DNA from: Psychrobacter sp. 4Dc
GTDB taxonomy: Bacteria; Pseudomonadota; Gammaproteobacteria; Pseudomonadales; Moraxellaceae
DNA: 64,000 nucleotides
Direction: 5' to 3'
Assembly (NCBI RefSeq): GCF_002836715.1
Contig: NZ_PJAT01000006.1
Coordinates: forward strand, 1 to 64,000
Position numbers and translations under genes: made by a program. The stretch's first letter is position 1; each line of letters starts with the position of its first letter. The notes below the pieces were generated by a model. That model was given only the letters and a program-made list of their open reading frames with translations. It made no database searches and had not been told where the DNA came from. This document shows, in pieces, positions 1 through 8,938 of the stretch.

Positions 1-162
1 GTTTAGCCTTTAAATAAACCTCAAACTACTGTTTACTATATTAGACACGAATCATACGACACTATTTGTCGTGTTGTTTTTAGAATTCTCCTATTAATAC
101 AATGACTTAATGAGTATTTTGGTAAAATAACCTTTCATCAATTAATTGGTAAAACGCGACTT

Positions 163-1431
163 ATGGCAAACATCAATTATGAAAGATTACAGGGCAAACT
201 CAATATCTTGGCCGATGCTGCCAAATATGATGTCTCTTGCTCATCCTCCGCTGGTACTCGTAAAAACCAAGGCGGCGGACTAGGCGATGCATCAGCAACG
301 GGTATCTGTCACAGTTATACCGAAGATGGTCGATGTGTCAGTCTGCTAAAGATTCTTTTGACCAATCACTGCATTTACGACTGTGCTTATTGCACCTCGC
401 GCAAGAGCAATGACACGCCGCGTGCTGCGTTCAGTGTCGAAGAAGTCGTCGATTTAACCATGCAGTTTTACCGCCGTAACTACATTGAAGGGCTATTCCT
501 CAGCTCTGGTATCTTCAAGAGTGGCGACTATACGATGGAGCGACTGGTCGAAGTCGCTAAACTACTGCGTACGCGTGAGCGCTTCAATGGTTACATCCAC
601 CTAAAGACCATTCCAGGTGCGTCAAAAGAGTTGCTGCTAAAAGCAGGGTTATATGCGGATCGTTTGAGCGTCAATATCGAGATTCCGACCAAATCAGGGT
701 TGGCTTTGCTTGCGCCAGAAAAATCTCATGATCAATTAAAAGCACCAATGGAGACGGTAAAAGAAGAAATTATCACCATTCGTGAAAGCCGGAAAACTCA
801 TAAAAAAGCGCCTAAGTTCACGCCAGCAGGTCAGACCAGTCAAATGATCGTTGGTGCGAGTAACGAGACTGACTTGCAGGTGATTCAGCTATCGAGTCAC
901 TTCTACAAAACGTATGATCTTAAGCGGGTCTATTACTCAGGTTATGTACCTATGCTCTCTGATAATCGTTTGCCTGCGATTGGAACGCCTGTGCCGATGG
1001 TACGAGAGAATCGTCTGTATCAGGCAGATTGGTTAATGCGCTTTTATGGTTTTGGCGCGCATGAGATTGTGGAGCCGGAGTCGCCATTTTTAGATTTGGA
1101 CTGCGACCCTAAGCTTTCTTGGGCAATACGCCATCGCGAGCATTTCCCAGTCAATATTCAGACAGCGACATATGAGATGATTGTGCGTATCCCAGGTATC
1201 GGTACAAAGACTGCCAAGAAAATCGTCAAAGCACGTAAGTTCAATCAATTGACGCTATACCATCTAAAAAAGATGGGTGCTGCGGTCAACCGTGCTAAAT
1301 ACTTCATCGCGACCACTGGCAAAAACGAGCACCTTGCTCATTTAACGCGCGATAATTTTCGACAGTATGTATTGGCTCAAACGCAGACCAAGTTTAACGA
1401 TCAACGTACTGGGCAGTTGGCTTTATTTTAA
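163..1431 (+). CDS. Putative DNA modification/repair radical SAM protein
   Basis: A 422-residue radical SAM enzyme. The 4Fe-4S/SAM motif CxxxCxxC is visible at Cys70, Cys74 and Cys77 (CIYDCAYC). A helix-hairpin-helix segment (RIPGIGTKTAKKI) lies near residues 342-360 and suggests nucleic-acid binding. Length and architecture match the family annotated as putative DNA modification/repair radical SAM protein, whose substrate is not established. It is followed 75 bp downstream by a DUF4130-type protein, its usual partner. An 8-bp inverted repeat (1441-1448 / 1463-1470) lies in the gap. The ATG start has no strong ribosome-binding site. The family assignment is firm; the role in DNA repair is inferred from family and pairing. 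Confidence 0.85.
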   Translation: MANINYERLQGKLNILADAAKYDVSCSSSAGTRKNQGGGLGDASATGICHSYTEDGRCVSLLKILLTNHCIYDCAYCTSRKSNDTPRAAFSVEEVVDLTMQFYRRNYIEGLFLSSGIFKSGDYTMERLVEVAKLLRTRERFNGYIHLKTIPGASKELLLKAGLYADRLSVNIEIPTKSGLALLAPEKSHDQLKAPMETVKEEIITIRESRKTHKKAPKFTPAGQTSQMIVGASNETDLQVIQLSSHFYKTYDLKRVYYSGYVPMLSDNRLPAIGTPVPMVRENRLYQADWLMRFYGFGAHEIVEPESPFLDLDCDPKLSWAIRHREHFPVNIQTATYEMIVRIPGIGTKTAKKIVKARKFNQLTLYHLKKMGAAVNRAKYFIATTGKNEHLAHLTRDNFRQYVLAQTQTKFNDQRTGQLALF

Positions 1432-1506
1432 AATGGCTCTAGATAGCACGTGTTAAAAAACCTGCTATCTCGCTACTGTATTTATGATAGAAATGTAGGA
1501 TAAAAC

Positions 1507-2379
1507 ATGTCAGCACTTATGCAAAATGACTCTTACGCTGTCGGTCAATTGACGCCTAACATTGTACTGTATGAGCCTAGCTTTGAAGGGTGGCTGAGTG
1601 CTGTGTTTTATGTCTATGCCAATCGTCTGCAAAATGATATGTCACTCAAACTAACCGCGCAAGATTGCTATGTGCCCTCACTCATCGCTCAGGCGACTAG
1701 CGTAGCAACTGATGAGGATAAAGCCGAGCGCGTGTTGGTCAAATTAAATATCTTATTGGGTCGCTCAGGCATGCGAAATATCTTGTGGGGTTTTTTATCA
1801 GAGAAAGAAGATATCGGTACGACATTGTTTCGCGTGGTCAAATACGCCATTGATTACCCTAGTCGTCAGATCATGCATGATTTGGGTAATTTGGACGTGC
1901 TTGAGCTGGTGCAAACGGTCAAATCGGTCGGCCGTGAAAAACACCGTATGGAAGCATTTGTACGTTTTGAGCATACAACTGATGATATTTATTTTGCACG
2001 TGTAGATCCTGATTTTAATGTACTGCCACTCATCGGAGAGCACTTTCGGCAGCGTTATCAGGATCAACATTGGGCAATCTATGATCTGACTCGGGGCTAC
2101 GGTATCTATTATGATAAAAGTAATAGCACGCCATCACGTCCAGCAAAGCTGCAAACCATTACTGATCTCGATGATGCGGTACTACGCAATCCTGCCAGCA
2201 TCCATAGTCCTGATGAGCAACGCTATCAAAAGTTCTGGCAAGGTTACTTTACCAACGTTAATATCAAAGAGCGCAAAAATCCTAAGCTGCATAAACAATA
2301 TCTCCCGCAGCGCTACTGGAAATACTTGAGTGAAAAACAAGTACTGCCCAATGCTGAGCATCTACAAAAACGACGCTAA
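1507..2379 (+). CDS. DUF4130 / TIGR03915-type DNA metabolism protein
   Basis: A 290-residue protein of the kind always found beside the radical SAM protein encoded just upstream (TIGR03915-like, DUF4130). Features visible are an N-terminal segment (YEPSFEGWLSAVFYVY), a central VRFEHT..DIYFARVDPDFNVLPL core, and a C-terminal YLPQRYWKYL segment. An AGGA ribosome-binding site sits 6 bases before the ATG. In some bacteria this domain is fused to a uracil-DNA-glycosylase-like domain; here it stands alone, which is a common form. Function is unproven; a partner role with the radical SAM enzyme in DNA metabolism is inferred from context. Confidence 0.8.
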   Translation: MSALMQNDSYAVGQLTPNIVLYEPSFEGWLSAVFYVYANRLQNDMSLKLTAQDCYVPSLIAQATSVATDEDKAERVLVKLNILLGRSGMRNILWGFLSEKEDIGTTLFRVVKYAIDYPSRQIMHDLGNLDVLELVQTVKSVGREKHRMEAFVRFEHTTDDIYFARVDPDFNVLPLIGEHFRQRYQDQHWAIYDLTRGYGIYYDKSNSTPSRPAKLQTITDLDDAVLRNPASIHSPDEQRYQKFWQGYFTNVNIKERKNPKLHKQYLPQRYWKYLSEKQVLPNAEHLQKRR

Positions 2380-2529
2380 TAGCTTTTGGTGTTTATTAAT
2401 CCACGTCTTACGCTTATATAGTCTAAAAACCCCCTATCTGACCTCATCTTTTTATCTTGATGGTTGAGTTTTAATCGCTTTTAACTGACAATAGCAAATT
2501 GATATTACTAACTGGTGACCAACGCTATT

Positions 2530-3861
2530 ATGAAAGTTATGCGCTTACTGTCGTCTCTAAAGCATGATGAATCCGAGCGCGGCATTTTTCATCTTGGGCG
2601 GGCATTGGTCAAAAATGAGCATACCTCTATCATTGTCTCCAGTGCCGATGAAGACAATGACTTAGTTAGACGTCTCAAACGTGATGGCAATATTTACCAT
2701 CAGCTACATGTGAATAAAAAGTCTTGGCTATCGCTATTGCAAGTGTCTGCACTGCGGCATTTGATAGAAAAGTACGAACCCGATGTCATTCATGTGCACT
2801 CGCGTACCCCTGCATGGATATTACATTTGGCACTGCGCCGCGCACGCGTCAGGCGTTTTCCCAAACTGGTCTCGACCATGTATGGTTTTTATCCAATCAA
2901 TAAGTACTCTCAGGCTCTACTCAATGTTGATACGATAATCACCGTATCTGATAGTGTCACTCAATACTTAAAAAAAGGACTGCGCATCGAAGACGTAGAT
3001 CCTAAGGTCATCACGCGTATCTATCGTGGTATCGATACTCGGCGCTACCCTTATCGTCATAATCCGTCGGTCTATTGGTTACGTCATACCTTTGCCGAGT
3101 ACCCTGAGCTTGAGCACAAAAAATGGCTCGTATTCCCAACCGTCATCGGTAATGAGTACGGGCAAGAGTGGCTAATAGATATCTTGGGTAACCTGCAAGA
3201 GCAATTCCCAAATATTCACGTCATTATTATGGATGAAGACTATAAAGACGGCGATGTCGCTCATGAAGACTTTCGCCAACGTACCAACAGCTTGGGACTG
3301 GCGGAGCGCATTACCTATGTGGGTAGTAAGCGTAATGATATGCGAGAATGGCTATCGGCGGCCAATATTGTTATGGCACTTGCCAATGAGCCCGAGTCAA
3401 TCGGTATCAATGCCCTACAAGCCATACATCTAGGTACGCCAGTCATTGGCTGGGATCAAGCTGCCTTTAGCGAGATTTTACAACCGCTCTACCCGCAAGG
3501 ATTGGTAAAAAAGTACAATGCCAATGCGCTTTGTAAAGCGGTTAGAAATCAGCTAGAGAGTGTGACGCGCCCTGAAATGACCAACAAATTCACCATGCGT
3601 GAAATGATTGAAAAGACGCTTGCAGTGTATCAAAGCTTACATGATGCGGCGCTTGCCGAAGAACAAGCAGAAGCAGATGCTATCGCAGTTCGACGCATCA
3701 AACGCAGTCTGAAAAAAGCGTCTAAACCCGCCCTGAATGTCGCTGTAAAAAATGTCGAACCTGTTGCTAAAAATCCAAAAATAAAGCTAACCAAAGAAAA
3801 ATCGAAGACAACGGATAATATAGATACGACAGAAACAACTGAAGACAATCAACCACTGTAA
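2530..3861 (+). CDS. Glycosyltransferase family 4 protein
   Basis: A GT-B fold glycosyltransferase. The N-terminal half shows MKVMRLLSSL, DVIHVHSRTPAW and ITVSDSVTQYL followed by YRGIDTRRY, typical of GT4. The C-terminal half has the donor-site pattern VGSKRNDMREWLSAANIVMA, then ANEPESIGINALQAIHLGTPVIGWD, with the E(x7)E-like region. The last roughly 75 residues are a lysine- and acid-rich low-complexity tail. A GTG codon at 2515 is in frame, but the ATG at 2530 places the conserved beta-strand at the normal N-terminus. Substrate unknown; an LPS or cell-surface glycan role is only an inference. Its 3' end abuts the aguA remnant. Confidence 0.85.
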   Translation: MKVMRLLSSLKHDESERGIFHLGRALVKNEHTSIIVSSADEDNDLVRRLKRDGNIYHQLHVNKKSWLSLLQVSALRHLIEKYEPDVIHVHSRTPAWILHLALRRARVRRFPKLVSTMYGFYPINKYSQALLNVDTIITVSDSVTQYLKKGLRIEDVDPKVITRIYRGIDTRRYPYRHNPSVYWLRHTFAEYPELEHKKWLVFPTVIGNEYGQEWLIDILGNLQEQFPNIHVIIMDEDYKDGDVAHEDFRQRTNSLGLAERITYVGSKRNDMREWLSAANIVMALANEPESIGINALQAIHLGTPVIGWDQAAFSEILQPLYPQGLVKKYNANALCKAVRNQLESVTRPEMTNKFTMREMIEKTLAVYQSLHDAALAEEQAEADAIAVRRIKRSLKKASKPALNVAVKNVEPVAKNPKIKLTKEKSKTTDNIDTTETTEDNQPL

Positions 3862-4121
3862 ACACTCATCAATCTCATGATGCCAAACCTCGCCTAACGG
3901 GTGATGTTTGTATCGCCTCCTATGCCAATTTTTTGATTTGTAATGACGCGGTCATCGTACCGCAATATGATGATATAAATGATGCACTCGCCATCGAGCA
4001 GCTTGAAAAAATCTTGCCGCAGCATCAAGTAGTGGGAGTACGCACAAAAGAGATTGTCTATGGCGGCGGTAATATTCATTGTATTACCCAGCAACAACCT
4101 GTAACCAAAGCGTCACTCTAA
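3843..4121 (+). pseudogene. aguA: Agmatine deiminase C-terminal remnant
   Basis: An open frame with no plausible start encodes about 90 residues matching the C-terminus of agmatine deiminase (porphyromonas-type peptidyl-arginine deiminase family). Visible landmarks are ASYANFLICNDAVIVPQY, then DDINDALAIEQLEKILP, then the catalytic-cysteine signature GGGNIHCITQQQP near the end. Family members are about 350-370 residues, so only the last quarter remains. An in-frame TGA at 3840-3842 closes the frame upstream, inside the glycosyltransferase gene. The 5' three quarters are missing, probably deleted as the glycosyltransferase was joined here. The residual sequence is well conserved, which suggests recent loss. 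Confidence 0.8.
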
Positions 4122-4241
4122 AACACGCCGCTTGGCATAGAATGAACCATAATAAATCGCACTTATTAGCAACTGAAAGTATAAGCATAAACCCAAAAAT
4201 GGATTTTAAACCCAAAAACACGCTAAAAATAAGGAAAAAGT

Positions 4242-5615
4242 ATGAGCGATTATCAAATCAACAATCCAGCCACTGGCGAACTAGAAGCCACTTACCCTAC
4301 CGCCACTGAACAAGATATCCAACAAGTCATTGAGCAAGCAGATACCGCTTATCAAGACTGGCGTAAAGTGCCATTAAATGAGCGCAGTGCATTACTGCAT
4401 AAAATCGCTGATATCTATCTTGAGCGTCAAGACGAGCTATCACGTATCGTTGCAAATGAGATGGGCAAACCTGTTGCCCAAGCCAAGGGTGAAATCGGTC
4501 TGGTCGCTGATATCTATCGCTACTATGCAGATAACGCTGAGCAGCTACTGGCAACCAGTACCATTGAAGTTGATTCAGGATCAGCATCGGTAGAAAAACA
4601 CCCTGTTGGCGTTCTACTCGGTATCATGCCGTGGAACTATCCACATTATCAAGTGGCACGTTTTGTCGCGCCAAACTTTATGGCAGGTAATACTATTATC
4701 TTAAAGCACGCGCCTCAATGCCCTAAGACTGCAGAAGTTATCGCTGATATGTTCAAAGAGGTCGGCGTACCTGAAGGTGTTTATAACAATATCTTTGCCA
4801 CCAACGAGCAGGCAGCGACTATTATTCATGACAAGCGTGTACAAGGTATCTCACTCACTGGCTCTGAGCGCGCTGGACAAGCCGTTGCAAAAGAAGCTGG
4901 CGGCGCACTCAAAAAAGTCGTTTTAGAATTGGGCGGTTCAGATGCCTTTATCGTTGCAGCCGATGCCGATATCGAGCAAGCGATACAAGGCGCTATCTCT
5001 GGTCGCTTTGGTAATACTGGACAAGCCTGTAACGCTGCTAAGCGTTTGATCGTCATCGAATCCGTCTATGACAAGTTCGTTGAAGGTTTTACCAATGCGG
5101 TCAGCAACATGACTTTGGCCGACCCGCTTAAAGAAGATACGTTTATTGGCCCAATGTCATCAAAAGCCGCTGCGGTCAACTTGCAAGCGCAGCTAGACAG
5201 CGCTATCCAAGCAGGGGCAACGGTATTGGTAGAGGGCGGCATGGACAAAGACAAGCCTGGCGCTTGGTTTAAGCCTGCAGTACTGACAGATGTGACTGAA
5301 TCAATGGATGTCTACCGTGAAGAGTTGTTTGGTCCTGTCGCTGTCGTCTACAAGGCTCGTGATGTCGATCACGCTATCAAGATTGCTAATGATGTGCCTT
5401 TTGGTCTTGGTGCTTCTATCCAAACGCAAGATGCTGCCCTAGCTGCTGATATTGCTGATAAATTAGAAGTGGGCATGGTCACTATCAACGCACCTTCTGG
5501 TACGGAAGCAAACACACCGTTTGGCGGCGTCAAACGTTCAGGATTTGGTCGCGAGCTTGGTACGCTTGGTATCACTGAGTTCTTAAACTATAAGCTTATT
5601 CGTGATAAGTCTTAA
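4242..5615 (+). CDS. NAD(P)-dependent succinate-semialdehyde dehydrogenase-like
   Basis: A 457-residue aldehyde dehydrogenase. The catalytic cysteine is Cys263 in GNTGQACNAAKR and the general-base glutamate is Glu229 in ELGGSD. The Rossmann segment is GIMPWNYPHYQ. The length and the GQACNAAKR motif resemble the shorter Sad/GabD1-type succinate-semialdehyde dehydrogenases rather than the GabD at 8939-10402. A strong AAGGAA ribosome-binding site precedes the ATG. It sits beside an aguA remnant and a GABA gene group, so a role in GABA/polyamine breakdown is likely, but the exact aldehyde is not fixed by sequence. A bidirectional terminator follows. Confidence 0.85.
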   Translation: MSDYQINNPATGELEATYPTATEQDIQQVIEQADTAYQDWRKVPLNERSALLHKIADIYLERQDELSRIVANEMGKPVAQAKGEIGLVADIYRYYADNAEQLLATSTIEVDSGSASVEKHPVGVLLGIMPWNYPHYQVARFVAPNFMAGNTIILKHAPQCPKTAEVIADMFKEVGVPEGVYNNIFATNEQAATIIHDKRVQGISLTGSERAGQAVAKEAGGALKKVVLELGGSDAFIVAADADIEQAIQGAISGRFGNTGQACNAAKRLIVIESVYDKFVEGFTNAVSNMTLADPLKEDTFIGPMSSKAAAVNLQAQLDSAIQAGATVLVEGGMDKDKPGAWFKPAVLTDVTESMDVYREELFGPVAVVYKARDVDHAIKIANDVPFGLGASIQTQDAALAADIADKLEVGMVTINAPSGTEANTPFGGVKRSGFGRELGTLGITEFLNYKLIRDKS

Positions 5616-5640
5616 TCAATAGCGTGGTTTCTAGAATAGC

Positions 5641-5675
5641 AAAAGGCCTAACATTGAATGTTAGGCCTTTTTTTG
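5641..5675. terminator. Bidirectional rho-independent terminator
   Basis: A perfect 10-bp stem (GGCCTAACAT / ATGTTAGGCC) with a TGA loop, flanked by A- and T-runs, lies between the converging aldehyde dehydrogenase and APC permease genes. Confidence 0.9.
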
Positions 5676-5710
5676 AAGGATGATTTGGCTAAAAGTTCTG
5701 CTCGACAAGC

Positions 5711-7153
5711 TTAACGTTTGGGAGGATTGTCTTTTAACCACAACTGATTGACGATTTTTAATTCACGCAGCTCTTCTGCCATGATTGCCTCACTAATACC
5801 CGGATATTTCACTCTCGCATAGCCATACAACACGATGCCCAAGACAGTCCAGCCAAAGAAAATCCACCACTCGATTGGTGTCAGTGCCGATGGCATACCT
5901 GGCATATACAGCATCAACATACCAATGCTGAGCGCAATCGTGACCATACCGACCAGTTTACCTGCGGGTATTTTGAATGGACGTACCATATCAGGCTCAC
6001 GATAGCGTAATACTAAGAATGATATCGCCACACAGGTATAAGCAATGACGATACCAAAACCACCTGCATCTACGATCCAAACCAGCATTTTACGACCAAA
6101 TAATGGTGCTAACGTCGCCAAACCACCAATCAATAAGATAGCATTTGATGGCGTATTGTATTTTGGATGCAATTTGCCCAAAAACGCTGGCAACATATGT
6201 GCTTTTGACATCGCGTACAACAGGCGACTACCACCGATAAGAAATGCATTCCAGCTTGATAAAATACCCAGCACACCACCGATAACCAGTAAGATACCTG
6301 CCCACTTACCTTGCCACGCATTGGTCATCGCATCAGCAGTAGCGAGGGTTGAGTTCTCTGCTTGGACAAGTGGCAAAGTCGTGCCGACGCTCCAAGCGAT
6401 ACCCACATACCACAGCACGGCAACCACAATAGAGACAATCAAAAACTTGCCAATATTGGGCCGAGTTAAATCAATCTCTTCTGCCGCTTGTGGAATGACA
6501 TCAAAACCGACAAACATAAAAGGCACCATGACAATCACTGCCATGATACCGCCAACCCCACCAATGAATGCTGGCGCTTGTATCGAGTTTGAGGTTTCGG
6601 GATTGAACAAGACCGCACCGATGAACAATAACGTACCAACGAATAAAATGCCCAATACGGCCGTTTTTTGGAACCAAGCACTGACTTCCATGCCGCGTAT
6701 ATTCAGCCAAGTGACGATGACAGATCCCAGCATTCCGACGCCCACCCAAGTGGCATACACATCCCACCCAGCAATGGTCCAAAGATACCCTTGGTTATAA
6801 TTAGGAATGAAATATTCTACGACTGTCGGTAAGGCAACCGCCTCGAACGCGACGACTGAGAAGTAACCGAATAAAATACTCCACGAGCAAATAAAGGAGA
6901 CATTAACCCCTAGCGCTCGATGCGTATAGGTATGCTCGCCACCAGTAATCGGCATAGAGGCAGCAAGCTCAGCATAAGTCACGCCGATCAGTATCACTGC
7001 TAGCCCGCCTATCAAGAACGCCAACATCGCGCCCCACGTACCCGCAGATAAAATCCAACCACCTGCCAACACTACCCAGCCCCAACCAACCATTGCACCA
7101 AATGCTAATGCAATAATATCCAGCGTTCCTAACGATTTCTTTAGTTCAGACAT
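5711..7153 (-). CDS. APC family amino acid permease
   Basis: A 480-residue polytopic membrane protein with about 12 hydrophobic segments. The N-terminal signature LGTLDIIALAFGAMVGWGWV is the substrate-binding TM1 of APC-superfamily transporters, and TM6 carries MVPFMFVGFDVIPQAAEE. A strong AAGGAG ribosome-binding site precedes the ATG. It is in the same direction as gabT and gabD and lies downstream of them, so uptake of GABA or a related amine or amino acid is a reasonable guess, but substrate cannot be read from sequence. A minus-strand terminator between it and gabT suggests it also has its own promoter. Confidence 0.85.
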   Translation of the reverse strand: MSELKKSLGTLDIIALAFGAMVGWGWVVLAGGWILSAGTWGAMLAFLIGGLAVILIGVTYAELAASMPITGGEHTYTHRALGVNVSFICSWSILFGYFSVVAFEAVALPTVVEYFIPNYNQGYLWTIAGWDVYATWVGVGMLGSVIVTWLNIRGMEVSAWFQKTAVLGILFVGTLLFIGAVLFNPETSNSIQAPAFIGGVGGIMAVIVMVPFMFVGFDVIPQAAEEIDLTRPNIGKFLIVSIVVAVLWYVGIAWSVGTTLPLVQAENSTLATADAMTNAWQGKWAGILLVIGGVLGILSSWNAFLIGGSRLLYAMSKAHMLPAFLGKLHPKYNTPSNAILLIGGLATLAPLFGRKMLVWIVDAGGFGIVIAYTCVAISFLVLRYREPDMVRPFKIPAGKLVGMVTIALSIGMLMLYMPGMPSALTPIEWWIFFGWTVLGIVLYGYARVKYPGISEAIMAEELRELKIVNQLWLKDNPPKR

Positions 7154-7299
7154 AACTTACTCCTTGTCTGTGTGTCATCCGTGTCAACCTGTTACAGTTA
7201 CACTATTTTTGTTTCATGGAATCATACCCATCATGTTTGTTGTGTCTGTCGAGTCGCCGAAAAACTTGTATTTGCCGTCGGTATAGTATTCAAACAACA

Positions 7300-7336
7300 A
7301 ATACAAAAACGGCGTCTTGACTTGCAAGGCGCCGTT
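7300..7336 (-). terminator. Terminator downstream of gabT
   Basis: A 12-bp stem (AACGGCGTCTTG / CAAGGCGCCGTT, one wobble pair) with a 5-base loop. On the minus strand it is followed by TTTTTG. It lies about 140 bp past the gabT stop. A smaller CACTC/GAGTG hairpin sits beside it. Nothing else is recognisable in the 324-bp gap 7154-7477. Confidence 0.65.
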
Positions 7337-7477
7337 GAAAAACTCACTCAAAGCGAGTGTCATGAGGGCAACCTTGCCGTTATCTTTCATACAATCTTTT
7401 AACCAATATCGGTACTTGAACTAGCTGTACTTGGTTAAAAGCGCTCCATCGCTAAAGTAAATAACACTCAGTATTGC

Positions 7478-8737
7478 TTATGCCGTTAGAATACCTTTGA
7501 TGATATCAAGGCCTTCTTGTAGCACTTCATCTTCAACCGTCAATGGCACCATCACACGAATGGCATTGCCATACATACCACAAGACGCTAGTAGCAAGCC
7601 TTGCTCAAATGATTTTGCTTTTAGATTGGCTGCGGCGGCTGCATCAGGTTTGCCTTCGCTATCAATCAATTCAAACGCTAGCATAGCGCCCTTATGACGG
7701 ATATGACCGATACTGCTAAGGTTCAAGCCTTTTAAGAATGAAGCAATGGTATCGCCAATCTCGATACTACGCTCAAGTAAGTTTTCTTCTTCGATCACTT
7801 CCATAACAGCAAGCGCCGCCACACAAGCAAGTGGGTTACCAGAGTAAGTACCGCCCAAGCCGCCTACTTGCGGCGCATCCATAATGTCAGCACGGCCAAT
7901 GACCGCAGAGATAGGATAGCCACCAGCCAAACTCTTGGCAGCAGTCATTAGATCAGGCTCAACGCCTAGCTGTTCAGTAGCAAACAACGTACCAGTTCTG
8001 GCGAAACCACACTGTACTTCGTCAAAAATAAGCACAATGCCATGCTCATCACAAATCTCACGCAATGCTTTAGCAAATGACGGCGTTACCTGATGGAAAC
8101 CACCCTCGCCTTGGACTGGCTCGATAATCATTGCAGCCACTTCACTAGGATCGATATCTGCTTGGAAAATCATGTCAAGGCTATGTAGCGCTTGCGCTTC
8201 TGTTACGTTCAACTCTTCTGCAGGGAACAACGCATGGAATACAGGTCCTGGCATAGGGCCAAAGTTCTTTTTGTATGGCAATACTTTGCCTGTCAGGCTC
8301 ATACACATCATGGTACGACCATGCCAGCCACCAACAAAAGAAATCACGCCTGGACGACGGGTTTTAGCACGAGCAATCTTGATGCAGTTTTCAACGGCTT
8401 CTGCGCCAGTGGTCAAAAAGAATGCTTTAGTATCGCCGCTGATAGGCGCTTTTTCGCATAGCTTTTCAGCCAAGTCCACATAGCATTCGTAGTTAATCAT
8501 TTGCGCCGCAGTGTGCGTAAATTTGTCTAGCTGCTCATGGACACGTTGGGTAATTTTTGGATGGCTGTGACCCGTGTTCAATACTGAGATACCACCGACA
8601 AAGTCGATATAACGCTTGCCTTCAATGTCCCAGATTTCTGAGTTCTTTGCTTTTTCTGCAAAGATAGGAAAGGCAACCCCAAGTCCTGTTGGTAAAACAG
8701 CTTTGCGGCGCTCAAGTAATGATTGATTGGTAGTCAT
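7478..8737 (-). CDS. gabT: 4-aminobutyrate aminotransferase
   Basis: A class III PLP-dependent aminotransferase that moves the amino group of GABA to 2-oxoglutarate, giving succinate semialdehyde and glutamate. The protein is 419 residues from the ATG at 8737 (MTTNQSLLERRKAVLPTGLG), close to GabT of E. coli. Visible are FFLTTGAEAVENCIKIAR, the PLP-contacting FDEVQCGFARTG, and the Schiff-base lysine in TAAKSLAGGYPISA. The frame remains open to 8827, but an AAGGA site 7 bases before 8737 decides the start. gabD lies upstream on the same strand 201 bp away, so the two probably form one catabolic unit. Confidence 0.92.
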   Translation of the reverse strand: MTTNQSLLERRKAVLPTGLGVAFPIFAEKAKNSEIWDIEGKRYIDFVGGISVLNTGHSHPKITQRVHEQLDKFTHTAAQMINYECYVDLAEKLCEKAPISGDTKAFFLTTGAEAVENCIKIARAKTRRPGVISFVGGWHGRTMMCMSLTGKVLPYKKNFGPMPGPVFHALFPAEELNVTEAQALHSLDMIFQADIDPSEVAAMIIEPVQGEGGFHQVTPSFAKALREICDEHGIVLIFDEVQCGFARTGTLFATEQLGVEPDLMTAAKSLAGGYPISAVIGRADIMDAPQVGGLGGTYSGNPLACVAALAVMEVIEEENLLERSIEIGDTIASFLKGLNLSSIGHIRHKGAMLAFELIDSEGKPDAAAAANLKAKSFEQGLLLASCGMYGNAIRVMVPLTVEDEVLQEGLDIIKGILTA

Positions 8738-8938
8738 GGGAACGTCCTTTTCTTTGTTCGTAACATAAGTGCCATCTAGTGAATGGCGGTTTATTTGATG
8801 TCTGTCTTTGTACTCATTAGATATCAAATGGTGCTTGTTTGGCCCAACACACCACAGATATCTAAAAATTTACGCTAGTTTTTTCTTTTTTAATTGTTAC
8901 TGTGCTAACCATTAAGCCAAATCATTAGGTTATGGCTA

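Noticed and set aside
1..162. Terminator of a preceding gene at about 55-80
   Set aside because: Only a 5-bp ACGAC/GTCGT stem; too weak to call.
4079..4309. A 76-codon open frame across the start of the aldehyde dehydrogenase
   Set aside because: Overlaps the supported gene start and the aguA remnant; composition is not protein-like.
6045..6800. A 251-codon open frame opposite the APC permease
   Set aside because: A shadow of the permease frame on the other strand; no start signal.
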